From: Cercis canadensis
Taxonomy: Eukaryota; Streptophyta; Magnoliopsida; Fabales; Fabaceae
Direction of reading: 5' to 3'
Assembly: GCA_003255065.1 (NCBI GenBank)
Contig: QAOA01007752.1
Coordinates: 1 to 64,000, forward strand
DNA: 64,000 nucleotides
The position numbers and the translations under genes are program-made. The notes beneath the pieces were generated by a model. The model was given only the letters and a program-made list of their open reading frames with translations, did not search any database and was not told the origin of the DNA. Of the stretch, positions 48,193 through 59,655 are shown piece by piece. Numbering within the stretch: position 1 is the stretch's first letter; each line of letters opens with the position of its first letter.

Positions 48193-48217
48193 AGTTTTGG
48201 AATAACGTGCTTTTTTC
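48193..48217 (-). promoter_or_regulatory. ERF4 promoter block shared with ERF3
   Basis: GTTTTGGAATAACGTGC on the plus strand, including AACGTG, 70-90 bp above the TATA box. See the ERF3 counterpart at 39463-39488. Confidence 0.5.
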
Positions 48218-48278
48218 TTGTCGTTATTTCTTGTTTTATTATTTTTGTGATACTTCAACAATAATGCTACTTACTCGT

Positions 48279-48660
48279 TTCCGGAGGGCAGATCCAAATG
48301 GTAAAAAAAACAAATACTATTTATAAACTTGTTATTCTCATGCTCTTCACATGGTGTATATTTAAAATCATTTGAATTTACATTATTTTTTGAGTAAAAC
48401 CCCTTTTTGGTCCCTGAAAAATTCAACGATGGACAAGTTAGTCCCCCAAAAATGTTCGGTGACAAATTAGTCCTCGAATTATTGTTTTCGCTGACAAATT
48501 AGTCCTCGAATTATATTCGCTGACAATTTAGTCCTCGAATTATGGTTNTTCCGGAGGGCAGATCCAAATGGTAAAAAAAACAAATACTATTTATAAACTT
48601 GTTATTCTCATGCTCTTCACATGGTGTATATTTAAAATGATTTGAATTTACATTATTTTT
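48279..48660. repeat. Allelic duplication around N at 48548
   Basis: 48279-48391 recurs at 48549-48660 with one substitution noticed (aatcat/aatgat). The first copy runs into the MITE, the second does not. Confidence 0.82.
48392..48547. mobile_element. Mutator-like MITE, copy C, cut by an assembly junction
   Basis: Starts GAGTAAAACCCC like copies A and B and runs about 156 bp to the N at 48548. 'ttagtcctcgaatta' is repeated three times inside. The sequence after the N repeats the left flank and passes through the insertion point without the MITE, giving an empty-site allele. Confidence 0.75.
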
Positions 48661-49291
48661 TTTATATGACTCAGGTCTTACACACACTACTTGTCATTAC
48701 TTGACGTGTTTAAAAAGAATTTCCCATACTTCAATGGGTTCTCAGGTGGCAACAATTGTCCTTATATAATATATACGGTTGGGCGTATTTTATAATTTTT
48801 TAAATTATTAATTTTGATATTATAAGTTCAATGTCTTACCTTATTATATTGGGGTAATATACATGAAGGATCCAGAACACAAGGGATGGCGTTAATGGAC
48901 ATAATTGAGGTGATCAACAACATGGTTCATTGGTTTCTCTTCATCGATGTAATGTATGGAACTTGACTTGATAGCGTTATTGAAATGTTAGGACTATAAA
49001 TTCAAGAATTAATTGAGATAATTATATATACTTCGACAAAGCCTTAACTATAAATTCAAGAATTGACATCATTATATACCCAACATATAAAAAGATTAAG
49101 CAACGAGGTGTGATCTAATAGCGAAAAGTTTAGATAATTTGTAGGAAAGTCAATGTTCAAATTTCTATGTCATCCTATACCAACAAAAACAAGGACATAA
49201 TATAAAAAAATAAAAAAAAAATTAGAGAGAATTATTATTTGGGTCATTATATTTGCAAAAATAAAACTCATAAGTTCCTTATACATATTAA

Positions 49292-49409
49292 TTTTAATTT
49301 AGCTCATTCAGCATTGTTTATATTATCCATTTTACCCTTGAGTAATTGGGNTTTAATTTAGTTCATTCAGCATTGTTTATATTATCCATTTTACCCTTGA
49401 GTAATTGGG
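49292..49409. repeat. Short direct duplication around N at 49351
   Basis: About 58 bp on each side of the N are near-identical (one difference, agctc/agttc). Confidence 0.8.
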
Positions 49410-50374
49410 AAGGGCCAGTGTTAAAAGTCATATAACAGCAAATAGACATGATTAGGAAGGGCTACTATTAAATTAAAAGAAATTGATAAACTTCACGGCT
49501 AAAGCTTAATTTCTATTGGGTTCAAGACGCAAGGACTCCGTAAATTAGTCCCACAGAACTGGGTGGGAAGCTGAATAATTAGACAATACTTAACAGCAAT
49601 ATGAGAAAAAACACAAAGACATTGATGATTGTATTGTATAACTCTGACCAAAAAAAAATTGTTATATATATAATTATTACATCAAGACATCAAATTTAAC
49701 TTATATAAACTCATGAGAGCTCTAAATTAAGTATAATCTTGATGAATCAACACAAATATACACAATACAACTAGTTTAGAGATCTATATATTTAATGTTT
49801 TTTAAAAAAATCTTGATGAATCAAATAAAGGCATACAATTATAATATGGTTTGAAAAGTATTCATTATCTAAGGATATGAACTAAAGCAATATAATGATG
49901 TTCGAATCTTCTTAAGGATAAACAATATTTTATATTTTTTCAAAAGAATAAATATTATATTTAAATAACATAAGTTTCATTACAAATTACATAATTCACT
50001 TTGATATAATATATATGCATATAATTTATCTATCAGGTAAAATTATTTTAATAGGTTTTTGCACGTGGTTGGAATTAAGCTATTTATTTCCTTTGAACAA
50101 TGGAGTTTGATTTTTCTGTTCTGGTAAGCAAAAGAAGAAGCATAGGCTACGCCAATAGTACTCTTGGAAGTTAAAAAATTGCAAGTTAAAGAGAAATCAC
50201 GCCAAAAAATTGCAAGTTAAAAAATCAAAACTATGCTTATATCAAAGTGTACAACCCTTCTAACAGCTAAAGGGTCCCCTAGGGGCAACAGAGGGATTAA
50301 CTTTAAATTTCAAAAAACAAAAAACGATATTGAAATATATGCCTAGAGTTGGTGAAGAGTAAAAAACGATTGCT

Positions 50375-50655
50375 TCGGATTCATCATGTTTTTAGAGAAG
50401 CCAATAGATGTGCAGATGCCTTGGCAAAGTCAACACATCAGATGACAGCCACCTTTAAAGTTTTTGACCAACCCCCTCCTTTTGTAAAACCTCTCCTATC
50501 CTCGGATGAAAGAGGGGTTTATTTTTCTAGGAATATTAGATATGATGTGGGGGGTGATGGTTTTGTTGTTTAGTCTGTATCTTTGCTTTCTATTTGTTGG
50601 TGTACTCTGGTTCTCGCTTTATTATATATGAATTCCTCTTTACCAAAAAAAAAAA
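50375..50655 (+). mobile_element. 5'-truncated LINE-type retrotransposon with poly-A tail
   Basis: The plus strand encodes RIHHVFREANRCADALAK, the conserved end of the reverse-transcriptase-associated RNase H domain of plant LINEs, then a short C-terminus to 50573, a 3' UTR and a poly-A run (50645-50655). AAAAACGATTGCT follows the tail and also precedes the element (50361-50374), which fits a target-site duplication from target-primed reverse transcription. Only the last 280 bp are present, so it is inactive. Confidence 0.75.
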
Positions 50656-53600
50656 CGATTGCTAGATTAAATTTGAAGCTAAAACGAATAAACCATTCTA
50701 CAATAATCGTGGGTCAAATTGAAAGTACATGTCTAGAAACTAATGCCTACTTTATGTACCACTGTATATAATGTCAGAATAACACGTTCTACGTTTTATT
50801 TTCTCACGAAAACAAACCAATAATAGTGTCAATAAGAAGAGAGTCAATCAAACTGTTTGATCAGTCAACTCTTATCAACCACCCACCATTTTCCATGAAT
50901 GCCACATTTATAACGTTTTCCGTGCTTTAAAGACTTGAAACATTTCCGTACAATAATGCTTGCGAGTGAATTTTGCAAATAACCAATTTTTGGAACTATA
51001 TATAGACTTCAACATTCAAAGATATGAAGAGCTTACAGATTGCTTGGAGCCTAGTGCGAAATCCAGTCCATTGTAGATGTATTGGCAAAAACACACGACA
51101 TAATAGTCACCGACAGTTTTCTTAGATAGAATGAGAAGTTCCAATTTTTGTTTTTGGGAAAAGGATTTGATCAGATGTGTTGAGAAATGTAAAATTACTT
51201 TTGCACTTTGCAGTCGACATGATTTTATGAGGCCGGAATGGATTGTAGTACTTGAAAAGCTTTTTAGATGTGTCAAAAAAGTAAAGGAGGATTACGGAAA
51301 ATAAAAAGTTAAGGAGAATTTTTAAAAATTAAAAAATAATTATTAAAAATATAAAATAGTCACGGATCATTATATTATGGAGCCTTTAACTTATCTCATG
51401 CAAAAATGAGATTAAATAACCTTATCTTAAGTGGACCACTAAAATTATGAAAAATGTGCTGATAGTGAACCTACATATTTACTAAATCTGTTATAAGCCT
51501 TAGAATAATTAATATAAATTTTGACAGTAATATTTTTACTTATTACGGATCAACCCCAATTTTTTTTGAAGGTTTTATTTTTCCATCCTTTCTCACCCTT
51601 CTTTTTCTCCCTTCCGTTTCCCCTCCCTCTCCCTTCATCCCTATCTCTAAACTCACCAAGATGAAGCTTCATAAGTTTTAAAAGATATGTGCAAATGAAT
51701 CTTCTAGTTTGTATTTTCTTTTAGTCCTATGCCTTCATAAAAATGCAATGAACTCTAACTTTGAATTTCAAAGTTTTGCAATTTTTTGACAAAATCTTCA
51801 TGTCAATTTGATAGATCATCAAAAGCCCCATATATATATTGACAAATGTCACACTTACTAAGTTAATGGCTTAACTATATAAATTTATATTCGTTATGTT
51901 GATTATGAACTATACAATTTGGAACATTTTAAAATTTATGAGAACAAATTTCCAAGCAAGGCCTCTAAATTTTGGAGAAATTTTTTTTTTAAAGAATTCT
52001 TATGAAATTAGAAGTATTGTCTAACTGGGGATTTTTATACCTTAGTACCATAATCTAATCACTATGTAACTTAAATACTACAAAAATTTGTAATAATTCT
52101 TATCTTATGTCATAAAAAAAATTAACTTTTAAAAAGTATTGGTAATGCCAACTAACCTTTTAGGTGATTGAGTTTAACATGAAAAATAATACATAAAATA
52201 TTCGCATACTTCACGTAAATGTTGACACTAATTAATTACAGACTTCATATCTTAGTATCTTAGTTATTGAGATGATAAAATTATTGTGGAATACTCATTC
52301 AATATAACATGTATCCATCTTTAGTCTTACGTTTATTGTATATTATTCTACTTTAAGTAATAATAAGCATAGTTTATGTGTGAGAAGTTGCAAGTCAATG
52401 GAGCCCTAAAATCAAATCACTTAAGGATCTTCTTTCTATAGATTATGACAACCTAATCCTACTTAGATCACTTTTATTAGAAGTCATTACTAATTAATTT
52501 TGATACAATTTTTTTATATAAACGTCTCAAATACATTAAATACTTAAAAGTTAAAACATATATTTTAATTAAAATTAGTTAATATAAAATTAGAAAATGG
52601 CACATTATCTTATATTTAATGCTTATTAAAAGAAATGGTCATAGAGAATTAGAGATTGAAGATAAACTTTAAAACTTCACTAATTATTAGTGTAAAAAGT
52701 CAATGTTTTAAATATAAGCATAAAAAAAAAAGCATTTATCATGAGAAAACCTTTAAATTTTCATTTTTTACTTATATGAAGGAAATTTTTAGTGCATAAA
52801 TTGAGAAAATAGCTATCTCAGTACAGAAGAAAAAAAAAAAGCTTCTTACTAACAAAAAATCATTTAAATATTTATGATACTTTTATTTAAATTAGTGCTT
52901 GTAATTTTTTTTATTAATGATATATTGTTAATGGTAAAAAGAGAATATCACATTCACATGCAAAAATGTCTCCAAAATTATTTGGATTGTCAAAACTAGA
53001 AAACTTAGTTTTAGTTATTACACAATTATTCTCACTTTAGGCAATGAAATAGGTAATATATAGTTCAATAATTAATTTAATATACATCAATCACCACCAG
53101 AGAGAGTACTACACATATATCATTGCTAACAATGTGAAAATCATACACAAAAATTTTCAACCCGAAATTCTGAGAGTATAGTATCATTTTAATGGTGTAA
53201 AGTTTTGAAAAGTTAAGAAAAAATAATTTTGGACATCCAAAAATTCTTAAAAAAAATTCAAAAGGTAGAATAGGGAGAGTGAAGAAGAATTGGGCAAGTT
53301 TCATAAAAAAAAACTTCCAGCGTGTAGGCTCCACGTGCCGTCACTCTCCGGACACATGAGTAGACTTCGCTTGAAAATACTATTCATCATCTTCTACCTT
53401 TATTCAGGTATGCAATTGGGTCACCCGACCTGGTTGCGAACTTGGTTCTGCCCTCAACTAGTTATTCAACATTTCTAACTTTTTTCAACATGATTTTCAT
53501 ACAATTAAACTCAAAATTTGATGATCTATGAAACCTACATGAATATCTTATGAAAAAATCGCAAAACTTTGAAATTCAAAGTTAGGATTTATCCCATTTT

Positions 53601-54359
53601 CATGCAAAAATCTATCATTCAAATCCTACTTGAAAATATGAAAAGTAAGGGAGAAAATGAGATTTACTCTCTTCAATTTTTTTACTTATTTTTTATACTA
53701 TTGTTCTTCACTCATCTTAATCTATTTATTAATGTATATTATTAAATTTTATCATGCTTAAAATTTTATTTTAAATTGTGAATCTTTATGTATAAATTTG
53801 AATATAATTCTTTTAAATTTTTGTTATAAATTTGTTTGTGAAAAATATGTAAATGGAGAGAAATATCATATTTTGTATACTCTCAACTTTAACATAATTT
53901 AATTACTAAAAAAAAAAGCTTTAACATAAATTGTTATTTTAAGTGAGGTGCTAACATAATTTTAGTTAAATTAGTGGGTCATATTAATATTGTCACACAA
54001 GTTGAGAAATGACCAACTGAACAGGTAACCAAAATTAAATATCTACGACTAGATTTAGCACATAACACAAAAAACGGTAGTAATTATGCCACCTAGAATG
54101 AGGTTATATAACCCCATATTTTTGCTTAGGGTAAATTAAATGCCCCTTATATTATTGATTTTTATTTTTAAAATAAAATTTTCTTATATTTCTTTTTTAA
54201 TAATTCTCCCAAAAGCTGAGCGAAACAAGCATAATGTATTCACATTATTTTGCGAAAACCAACTTTGTTCACGTGGACCACGTTGTGAGAATCAGTGATC
54301 CTCAGCAACATCCTTGATCGGGCGTGGCAGTAGCAGGGTATACCCCACCTCCGGAAACC

Positions 54360-54538
54360 TGATAGAATATTATTCACCTAAAAATATTAGAGTTTACTGT
54401 ATATATTTTCAAACAATCAAAATACTGTTACAGTAACTTTAGGTTTAGTATTATTTGAATTACTTGTAATTATATTTATACATTACAAACAGCAATACAA
54501 GATTAGTTCTTTTTCTCTTCCAAACTGTAACTTCTACA
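54360..54538 (+). repeat. 5' LTR of deleted copia element
   Basis: 179 bp, TG..CA ends. It lacks an 11-bp or so stretch present in the 3' LTR. Confidence 0.85.
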
Positions 54539-55111
54539 TGGTATAAGAGTAAATAGCTTAACAGCATTTTTTTTCCATGTCTAATAACTCTAAATCTTCT
54601 TCAACCTTTCCTCCTGTAATTGTTTCCCATACAGTTCGTCACCTTGGTTTTACTTTAATTTCCTTTACCTCAGCTCATCTTCCCATCAAACTAAATCAAC
54701 GTAACTACTCCTCTTAGCGTACCCTTGTTGATAAGCTCTCTTCAAGGGACATGATCTTATGCCCTTCTTAGATGGAATCAAACCTTGCTCACCCTCTACA
54801 ATTACCTCAGATGGTATCCTCTTGCCCAATTCTGAATATATGCTATGGATTCAGCAAGACAAATTTCTCTTGCATGCCATCACTGCCTCTCTTGAAATTG
54901 AAGTTCTCAATCTTCTTAGCAAACCAACCACTGTCAAAGAAGCTTGGGATCACTTGAAAACTCGCTCCTTTTCGCCAAACAACTGCATGTGTCTCATGTC
55001 TCCACCACTGGTCAACTTGCTGATATATTGACTAAACCATTACCCACATCTTCACTCTGCATACTCAGACAAAATTGACGTCTTCAATGGGTCTGCCATC
55101 TTGTGGGAGCG

Positions 55112-55301
55112 TAATAGATCATTATCCATCTAGAAATATTAGGGTTTGTTGTATATATTTTCAAACATTTAAAAGACTGTTACAGTAGCTTTAGGTTTAG
55201 TATTATTTGAATATTCTTTCAATTACTTGTAATTGTATTTATACATTACAAACAGCAATATAAGATACGTTGTTTTTCTCTTCCAAACTATAGCTTCTAC
55301 A
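55112..55301 (+). repeat. 3' LTR of deleted copia element
   Basis: 190 bp. Its first dinucleotide is TA instead of TG. Divergence from the 5' LTR is clear, so the insertion is old. Confidence 0.85.
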
Positions 55302-55535
55302 AAACCTACATGACCTTATGCATGTCCCAGATAGAAGAGTGATAGAGGACATATTGGAAGTAACTAGAAATTAATTAAACAATTTTGGTCATGTTAGATC
55401 AAACAAATTCCATATGTTTAGATGATCGACAACTTCTTGGATCATTACATATTTACCCTAAAAAATTCTGAAGAACAAAGATTTGCCACCCCTAGAAAGT
55501 TTCCAGCACCTTGTTTGCCTATTCCTAACATGGCA

Positions 55536-56691
55536 TGTTAGCTTCACAATTCTCTAATCTTGTTTTGATGATAACAAATGGCTTTAATTCTTCTAACTTG
55601 TGTTTTGGCTTAGTGTTTTACTTAGAACAAGTTAGCAAAGAAAGTTGGGAACTGGTTATTCCTTTATGTAAGAACTAGTTCTTAAACCAATTACTTCATT
55701 CTTCTAAAGTCATATAATCAATGATCCTGACATGGATCTAGTCGTATGAAGACTTTGGAATGCGTAAACTTATTATGTGCATGTCAAAAGGTCACCTCAA
55801 CTTGTGAAAAAAAACTTTTTCTTATTGGGAGCCATTGCAAATCCACTTTTCAATGAGAGTTAGTAAAAAGCATTTCTTTTGTCACTACAAGACAAAAAAT
55901 AGTTAGTGGAATTTCCTTTGATTTTGGTGCGACACTTGTCCTGAAATCAAGGGCTGCTATTGCCCTTCACGTGATGGTGCTTCTCCTTCAAGAGAGGGAT
56001 TTCAAGTCTTCAAAAAATAATAAGAAGAAATTCAGAAAGAAATAGAGCCAGAGTTAGAGAGAGAAAGAGTAGTTCTTCTCCTTCAAAATTTTTTGCACTC
56101 AGCTTCTTCTTGCTCATGTACTCTTCTCTGTAAAAATCTTCTCTGAGAGAGAAAAAAATATTAATAGAGCTTGACTTTTATTTGAGTGTTCTTTACTCCA
56201 GATTTTAGTAAGAAATCAATGAGTTACTTCTAGTTGTGATGCTAGAAGGAGAAAGTTCTTTATGAGCTTTGGAGAGAATTCATGGATGTAAAAGTTTGGA
56301 GAAGCTTGGACAAATTAAACTCGATTTAGTGGAACCCCAAGCATTGAGAGAAGTGGATGTAGACCTTAGTGCTGAACCACTATAAATTATTGGCTAAGAT
56401 TTTCTTGACTCTTCCCTCTTATTTTTGATTTCATATGCTTATTTGAAGTTCAGTTTTGATTGTGATAAATTAGTGTGATTTTCTGGGTTGCTCTGTTTGT
56501 GCTATTCATTTGTTAAACTGGATTTAAATTTACTGTATTTATCTATTCTGTTCTATAACTAATTCATATATTTCAGAACTAGTTCTCGTGCTGTTTAGAT
56601 CTTTGAACAAGTTTTGTTTAAGATCAAATTAGTTTAAATATTTTGAAAACTCCTACTCACCCCCCTCTAGGAGTATTTTCTATAACTCTCA
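55536..56691 (+). mobile_element. Candidate solo copia LTR (SIRE/Maximus-like)
   Basis: Begins TGTTAG.. with 'ttttgatgataacaaa', a phrase typical of the start of large copia LTRs. It ends with 'ctcaccccc ctctaggag' and CA at 56691. The flanks TGGCA and TGGCC match at four of five bases. No internal region or second LTR is seen. Confidence 0.5.
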
Positions 56692-58192
56692 TGGCCAAGT
56701 TAAAAGCTTTAAGATATTCGAATCCTAATAATCTTTTTTCTGCAGATTTTATCCCATTTCAACCATTATATGGATACGATGCTTGCTCGACATTTTTATG
56801 CTCCACCAAAATTGCATCATATATAAGCCTGACTATATCGGACAGAGAGATCTGAAAACTTGAAAATGGAATAGATAGGAATTGCATGCGGTAGCTTTCT
56901 TAATTTTTTATATCATGGAGGCAATGCAACCCCATATTAATCATAATAAACAGATAAACATTATCAGTTCATTAAATTAATTGGGTGCTGACTCGGAATT
57001 ACTTGCCCTGCAATACGTCACTCGCAAATCTGCAAGCAAAATAAATGAATCACGCACCCCACACAAAATATATACACATGTTTTTCATTCAATAATTTCG
57101 AAATCTGACAGAAACAGCTTGCCTTGCCAAGGCCAACGCACTTGGTGATTTTGGACTTTCCGGGAACCACCAAAACCAGAGGAATATATATATTAGTTTT
57201 TTGTGCAAAGGATGGACGTGGAAAATATTAAAGAATTAGTGGACATGATTCACGTTTAGTTATTCTGATGTGGTTGTAGGTTGTTGTAAATAATTTAAAT
57301 TTTGAATTATTGTTACACAGTAAAATTAGGGTTTCCTCATTTTGAATTTCTTGTAACTGTATATATACACATACCTACAGTAATACAATTGATGCTTCCA
57401 TTCAATCCTTTCTCCTGATTTTACACTTTTCATGTGAATTGATCTACCAGTACCTATTCTCCAAATTAAACCTTGCTTAATTATAATATTTCTTCCTTAT
57501 TTCAGGTATATATATATATATATACCAACAAGGTATTAGCTCAGGTTGAGCCTTAAGACGTTTTAAACCAAAAGTTCTGAGTTCAAATCTTTTGAGTCGC
57601 ATTTATTATGAGAGATTTACTAGTTATTATTCTCGTTTTGAACAAAGATTAATCTAATATTTAAAGAGTGTAGGAATACTCTGAGTGTAAACTAAAAGAA
57701 TATATATTTATCTATTGATATTGCAAATCACACTTGCTACAAAAGTACGGTCAAAGAATAAAAACGATAATCAACGGGGCAAAAGCCCAAAGCAAAAGGA
57801 AAANTTATTATTCTCGTTTTGAACAAAAATTAATCTAATATTTAAAGAGTGTAGGAATACTCTGAGTGTAAACTAAAAGAATATATATTTATCTATTGAT
57901 ATGTCAAATCACACTTGCTACAAAAGTACGGTCAAAGAATAAAAACGATAATCAACGGGGCAAAAGCCCAAAGCAAAAGGAAAACTACAGAGACTTTTTT
58001 TATTTTAATAAAAAATAAAGCATTTGAAAACGTGACCAAAACCCTCCAACTTGAATGGAGATTAAGAGGTAAGAACCTTCTTCGAAGTGTGAAACCGCCC
58101 CAAAGAAAGAGACTTTTTTTGTTTTTCTATTTTGAATGTAAAATCGAAAGCCACAAAGAAAGTTGAATGTAAAACATTGCCTCTTTTCTCTG
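56692..58192. other. Intergenic before ERF5
   Basis: No gene. 57240-57420 may be another short copia LTR ('cttgtaactgtatatatac'), low confidence. The N-flanked duplication at 57624-57984 lies just upstream of the ERF5 promoter. Confidence 0.4.
57624..57984. repeat. Direct duplication around N at 57804
   Basis: About 180 bp on each side are near-identical, with differences at 'acaaagatt/acaaaaatt' and 'atattgcaaat/atatgtcaaat'. It places an artefactual extra copy in the distal ERF5 promoter. Confidence 0.83.
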
Positions 58193-58200
58193 TATATAAA
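58193..58200 (+). promoter_or_regulatory. TATA box of ERF5
   Basis: TATATAAA on the plus strand, 70 bp upstream of ATG 58270. Confidence 0.65.
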
Positions 58201-58269
58201 CCATCTATGTATTCTATACCCACACAGAAAGCAAAAGCTTACTAACAAACAAACCAGAACTAAGCGAAC

Positions 58270-58968
58270 ATGTACCAAATGTGCACACAAGAACTTTCCA
58301 ACCTCGATGATTTGGAGCCTTGGACTACGACGTCGTTTCAGGATGTTTCTCCGGTATATACCGGGAGTCCAAGCTTCCGAAACGTTTTCTTAACGGAGAG
58401 CTGGAGTACTGAGCTGCCGTTAAAAGAAGACGACGCCGAAGATATGGTTATCTATAGCATTTTGCTTGAGGCCGCCAGCACTGGATGGCTTCCCTCAAAT
58501 GATGATTCTACTAACAAGATAAAAATGGAGTGCATGAATGAAGAAGAGAATGATCTTAATACGGTGGCGCGCAGTAGTCACGCTCCGGGGGATGAGAGGC
58601 GTTACAGAGGGGTGAGGAGGAGACCTTGGGGGAAGTACGCGGCGGAGATTAGGGATCCAAAGAAGAACGGCGTTAGGTTGTGGCTTGGGACTTATGAGAC
58701 GGCTGAAGATGCGGCTTTGGCTTATGACCAAGCCGCGTTCAAGATGCGTGGCTCCAAAGCTAAGCTGAATTTCCCTCACTTGATTGGCTCATCAGGTCAC
58801 GCTGAGCCTGTTAGAACTACTGTAAAGCGGCGGTCGTCGGAGCTGGACTTCTCTGGCTTGTCCTATTCGTTCGGTAACGCCGCAGCGAAGCGGAGCAAGA
58901 ATAGCACCGCCGTGGTGGATTCCAGTTCCATGGAGATGGGTTCCGCAAATACATGGCAATTTTTATGA
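58270..58968 (+). CDS. AP2/ERF transcription factor, group IXa-like (ERF5 of cluster)
   Basis: Intronless, 232 residues, the only plus-strand member. It lacks the LLESIQ.YLL start motif of the other four. It keeps a middle acidic region (about 31-75: [38 protein letters not shown]) that matches the conserved region of Arabidopsis ERF1A/ERF2-type group IXa proteins. The AP2 domain is at about 111-170 ([40 protein letters not shown]). [11 protein letters not shown] follows, then a second basic cluster KRSKN. This looks like the least rearranged member. Its N-terminal [11 protein letters not shown] also echoes [10 protein letters not shown] in ERF2, linking the two sub-types. Probable GCC-box activator in ethylene or jasmonate signalling. 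Confidence 0.93.
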   Translation: MYQMCTQELSNLDDLEPWTTTSFQDVSPVYTGSPSFRNVFLTESWSTELPLKEDDAEDMVIYSILLEAASTGWLPSNDDSTNKIKMECMNEEENDLNTVARSSHAPGDERRYRGVRRRPWGKYAAEIRDPKKNGVRLWLGTYETAEDAALAYDQAAFKMRGSKAKLNFPHLIGSSGHAEPVRTTVKRRSSELDFSGLSYSFGNAAAKRSKNSTAVVDSSSMEMGSANTWQFL

Positions 58969-59430
58969 ATAATGAAGAATATAAATAATCAGAACCGGGA
59001 AAAAAGAAAAACATATAAATATAGTTGTGATAACCAATAATCTTTTTTCTTGTGTGGCAATCTATAATCATGTTGAGGAAATGAAAGACACAGAACGGTT
59101 TCATCTTGTGGAGTCTTTTAAATGTAGTTGTTTTTTTCTTTCTTTTCCAATGAGTGTTAAATTTGACTATAAATTATCAGTTACTGATAATAATTAATAA
59201 GCTACAAACAATATGATAAAAAAAAAAATCTTATTATGTGTTCAGGGATCATGATGGTGTTTGGGTAGAAGTAAGCAAGATAAACTCTACTGGTTCAACT
59301 GATTCTCTCTTATTAGCTTTGGCTTATTATAAATGAATTTGATGCCCAAGAGATTTCTTGATTTACTTATCACTGCTATGTACGCCCTTCAATAACTCCC
59401 TTAAATTCTGTCAAGATTCTATTAAATTTT

Positions 59431-59655
59431 GAGTAAAACCCTTTTTCAGTCTTTGAAAAATGCAGTCACTGACAAATTCATTCTCCAAAAATTTTTGGTG
59501 ACAAATTATTCATTGAATTATTATTCGGTCGGATAAATTAGTCCTTTGGTAAAGTCTCATTAGTGATATTTAAGGACCAATTTGTCACCAAAAATTTTTG
59601 GAGGACAAATTTGTCAGTAGTTACATTTTTCAATGATTAAAAAAGAGTTTTACTC
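59431..59655. mobile_element. Mutator-like MITE, copy B
   Basis: 225 bp. It starts GAGTAAAACCC and ends GAGTTTTACTC, with inverted repeats like copy A and a shorter centre. The flanking duplication is imperfect (TTAAATTTT / TAATTTTTA), so this copy is older or its ends have drifted. Confidence 0.8.

Larger units (their letters stand above)
48661..54354. other. Intergenic between ERF4 and ERF5, first part
   Basis: No gene recognised. Contains the N-flanked repeat at 49292-49409 and the LINE fragment at 50375-50655. A short plus-strand stretch around 51150-51295 has a weakly coding look and a possible acceptor (TTTGCAG), but no similarity I recognise. Confidence 0.45.
54360..55301 (+). mobile_element. 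Ty1/copia element with large internal deletion
   Basis: Two short LTRs (54360-54538 and 55112-55301) are flanked by AAACC on both sides (54355-54359, 55302-55306). TGGTATAAGAG directly follows the 5' LTR, a copia initiator-Met primer site. The roughly 570-bp interior holds a gag start (PEYMLW-like LLPNSEYMLWIQQDKFLL..) and then, with no protease, integrase or reverse transcriptase, the last residues of pol (STTGQLADILTKPLP) and a purine tract. Stops and frameshifts occur in the gag part. A non-autonomous deletion derivative. Confidence 0.88.

Noticed and set aside
51016-51300. Possible exon on either strand
   Set aside because: Weak coding look only, with no family similarity and no partner exon found.
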